DNA of 8,134 nucleotides from NCBI GenBank assembly GCA_003694905.1, contig RFJM01000087.1:1-8134 (forward strand), written 5' to 3'. The position numbers and the translations under genes were made by a program. The notes beneath the pieces were generated by a model that worked only from the letters and a program-made list of their open reading frames with translations, was not told where the DNA came from and made no database searches. This document shows, in pieces, positions 6,926 through 8,134 of the stretch. Within the stretch, counting starts at the first letter, position 1; each line of letters opens with the position of its first letter. The stretch is from Caldilineae bacterium (GTDB lineage Bacteria > Chloroflexota > Anaerolineae > J102).

Positions 6926-6966
6926 CCTCTCTCCCCCGGCTGCCCAACCGCAGCGGGGGAGAGAGG
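6926..6966 (-). repeat. Strong intergenic inverted repeat (mRNA stem-loop) between binding-protein gene and livG
   Basis: CCTCTCTCCCCC (6926-6937) and GGGGGAGAGAGG (6955-6966) are perfect 12-bp inverted repeats. Inside them GCTGC (6939-6943) pairs with GCAGC (6950-6954), leaving one bulged base (6938) and the six-base loop CCAACC. No T-run follows on the - strand, so it is not a typical intrinsic terminator. It lies in the roughly 100-base gap between the binding-protein stop and livG. There it could protect the upstream mRNA from 3' exonucleases or attenuate read-through, as described for other binding-protein operons. It may also be a copy of a dispersed REP-like element, which this single window cannot show. 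Confidence 0.8.
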
Positions 6967-6986
6967 TGGGGTAATGACAGAAAGGT

Positions 6987-8134
6987 CTACTGGCAGTTGG
7001 GGGCAACGCAGGGAGGCGCGCTCTCCTCGGCACCCACTTCGGCGACCAGTTTGAAGAAGCGATCTTCGGGATCATCGACGCTGACCAGTTCCACGATGTA
7101 CTGTGGAGCCAGCGCCTGATGGTCCTCGGCGCGGATGGTGTACGTCCCCTCGCACGCCCTCAAAGCTCAGGCCTTCCAGCGCGGGGATGAGGGCCGTATC
7201 GCCGGGGTCACCGCCGGTCTTCTTGAGCCCTTCCACGATGGCCTGAGCCGTGGCAAAGCCGCATTCGCTGAAGAGATCGGGCGGGCCGCCGAAGCGCTCT
7301 TTGTACTGTTCGGTGAGGAAATCGTTAGCAGGGGTGTTCGGCAGGGTGTAGTGATAGACGATGTAGCCGATGCTGCCGATGACGCCCGGGTTCATGGTGC
7401 GTACTACGTCGTTGGAGAAGAAGCCGGTCACATAGGGAATGTTGCCGGCAATGCCCTGGGCCTCGAACTGCTCGAGCAGGATTTGGCCGGTGGTGTTGCT
7501 GGCCCAGATCAGGACGATGCCGTCAGGCTGCAGTTCCAGGATCTGCTGGACGTAGGGGGTGAAGTCGGTGGTGTCGCTGGGGGCAAAGATGGGTTCCTCG
7601 GTGAGGAACTCGCCGCCCATAGCCGTGATGGCGGCCTGGTAGGCTGCCGCGGTGGCCTGACCAAAGGCATAGTCCTCGGCAAAGATGATGTACTTCTTGC
7701 CGATGTTCTCGATGGCCCAACCCGCCATCACTGCCGCATCCTGCGCCGAGTTCCGGCATACGCGGAACGTGTGGGGATTCCAGTTCTTGCCGGTGATATC
7801 CATGGACGCGGCCGGTCCCGCCAGGTATACGATCTCATTTTCGTCGGCGATCTGCTGCACCTGGAGCGCCAGGGCCGAACTGGTTACGCCGGCCAGGATG
7901 TCCACGCCTTCGGCCTCGATGAGTTCGCGGGCCGCGGAGGCACCTGCCTCCACATCACTGGCATCGTCCCGCATCACCACCTCGAGCGGACGGCCGTTGA
8001 CCTCGCGGGTACCATCGGTGGCATAGTCCAGCCCGATCTGGAAGCCTTCCCATGCCTCGTTACCGAAGAGGGCCAGCGGACCGCTGAGGTCATTCATGTA
8101 GCCGATCTTGATAGGCTCCGGTGGGGGCGTGGGT
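6987..8134 (-). CDS. HAAT-family ABC transporter solute-binding protein (LivJ-like), 5' partial, with a frameshift
   Basis: The 5' end is outside the window. The frame is open to the edge and reads PTPPPEPIKIGYMNDLSGPLA, a Pro/Thr-rich linker followed by the first strand of a type I periplasmic-binding fold (Peripla_BP_6). A signal peptide, probably with a lipobox, would lie further upstream. About 381 residues are visible. Recognisable segments include GVTSSALALQVQQIADENEI, NPHTFRVCRNSAQDAAVMAG and FAEDYAFGQATAAAYQAAI. The annotated frame ends early at 7072. The conserved tail TYTIRAEDHQALAPQYIVEL continues in another frame from 7145 to a TAG at 6987, so one base must be removed near 7146-7149. 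The protein would deliver its solute to LivHM; ligand identity (amino acid, aromatic acid or amide) is not decided by sequence. The C-terminus has two close Cys (PPCVAPNCQ). Confidence 0.88.
7146..7149 (-). other. Frameshift site in the solute-binding protein gene
   Basis: On the - strand the codons GTG CGA GGG are followed by a fourth G and then ACG TAC ACC ATC CGC. Keeping the frame gives 24 unlike residues (DVHHPRRGPSG...) and a TGA at 7072. Skipping one G gives Thr-Tyr-Thr-Ile-Arg-Ala-Glu-Asp-His-Gln, a typical ending for this family, and 52 further residues to TAG at 6987. A single extra base in a G4 run, either an assembly error or a real indel, explains this best. Confidence 0.85.

Noticed and set aside
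6885..6947. Upstream TTG start extending LivG by 21 residues
   Set aside because: The added residues are Pro/Arg-rich and unlike LivG N-termini, the TTG sits in a hairpin loop, and the ATG at 6884 has a good ribosome site.
7072..7149. Programmed +1 frameshift in the binding-protein gene
   Set aside because: No known +1 shift signal such as a stop codon with an internal Shine-Dalgarno sequence is seen at the site. A one-base indel or sequencing error in a G4 run is simpler.

Overview
This GC-rich bacterial window reads as an ordinary chromosomal locus with two parts. One is a high-affinity branched-chain-amino-acid-type (HAAT/Liv) ABC transporter operon. The other is a carbohydrate phosphorylase gene that converges on a tRNA-Cys gene. 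The Pro/Thr-rich linker before the mature solute-binding protein suggests a lipoprotein-type binding protein. Together with protein style and high GC, it makes a Chloroflexota-like (Anaerolineae/Caldilineae-type) or similar organism plausible. No taxonomic marker gene is present, so this is only an inference.

Layout. Bases 1-146 hold no supportable gene. A near-consensus sigma-70 promoter (147-176) drives tRNA-Cys(GCA) at 190-262 on the + strand. One base after the tRNA, on the - strand, lies the stop codon of a GH13 subfamily 18 glycoside phosphorylase (264-2057), most like the glucosylglycerate phosphorylase branch. A perfect 24-base palindrome (266-289) inside the last codons of that gene looks like the tRNA terminator. 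Bases 2058-2308 are a 251-base spacer with a possible promoter for the phosphorylase and a hairpin plus T-run that probably ends the operon behind it.

From 8134 down to 2309, all on the - strand, runs one operon: solute-binding protein (5' end outside the window) - livG - livF - livH - livM - alpha/beta hydrolase. From livG to the hydrolase, neighbouring genes overlap by 4 bases or are separated by 1-2 bases, so translation is probably coupled. A strong 12-bp inverted repeat lies between the binding-protein gene and livG. It could act as an mRNA-stabilising element or attenuator that lets the binding protein be made in excess.

How the genes work together: the binding protein captures a solute outside the membrane, LivH and LivM form the channel, and LivF and LivG hydrolyse ATP. 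The translationally coupled hydrolase may act on the imported compound. The binding-protein gene has a one-base frameshift in a run of four G near its 3' end (7146-7149); past it, the conserved C-terminus continues in another frame. I found no CRISPR array, transposase, phage gene or obviously new multi-gene system. The most notable signals are the terminator embedded in the convergent gene, the frameshift, the intergenic hairpin and the hydrolase coupled to the transporter.
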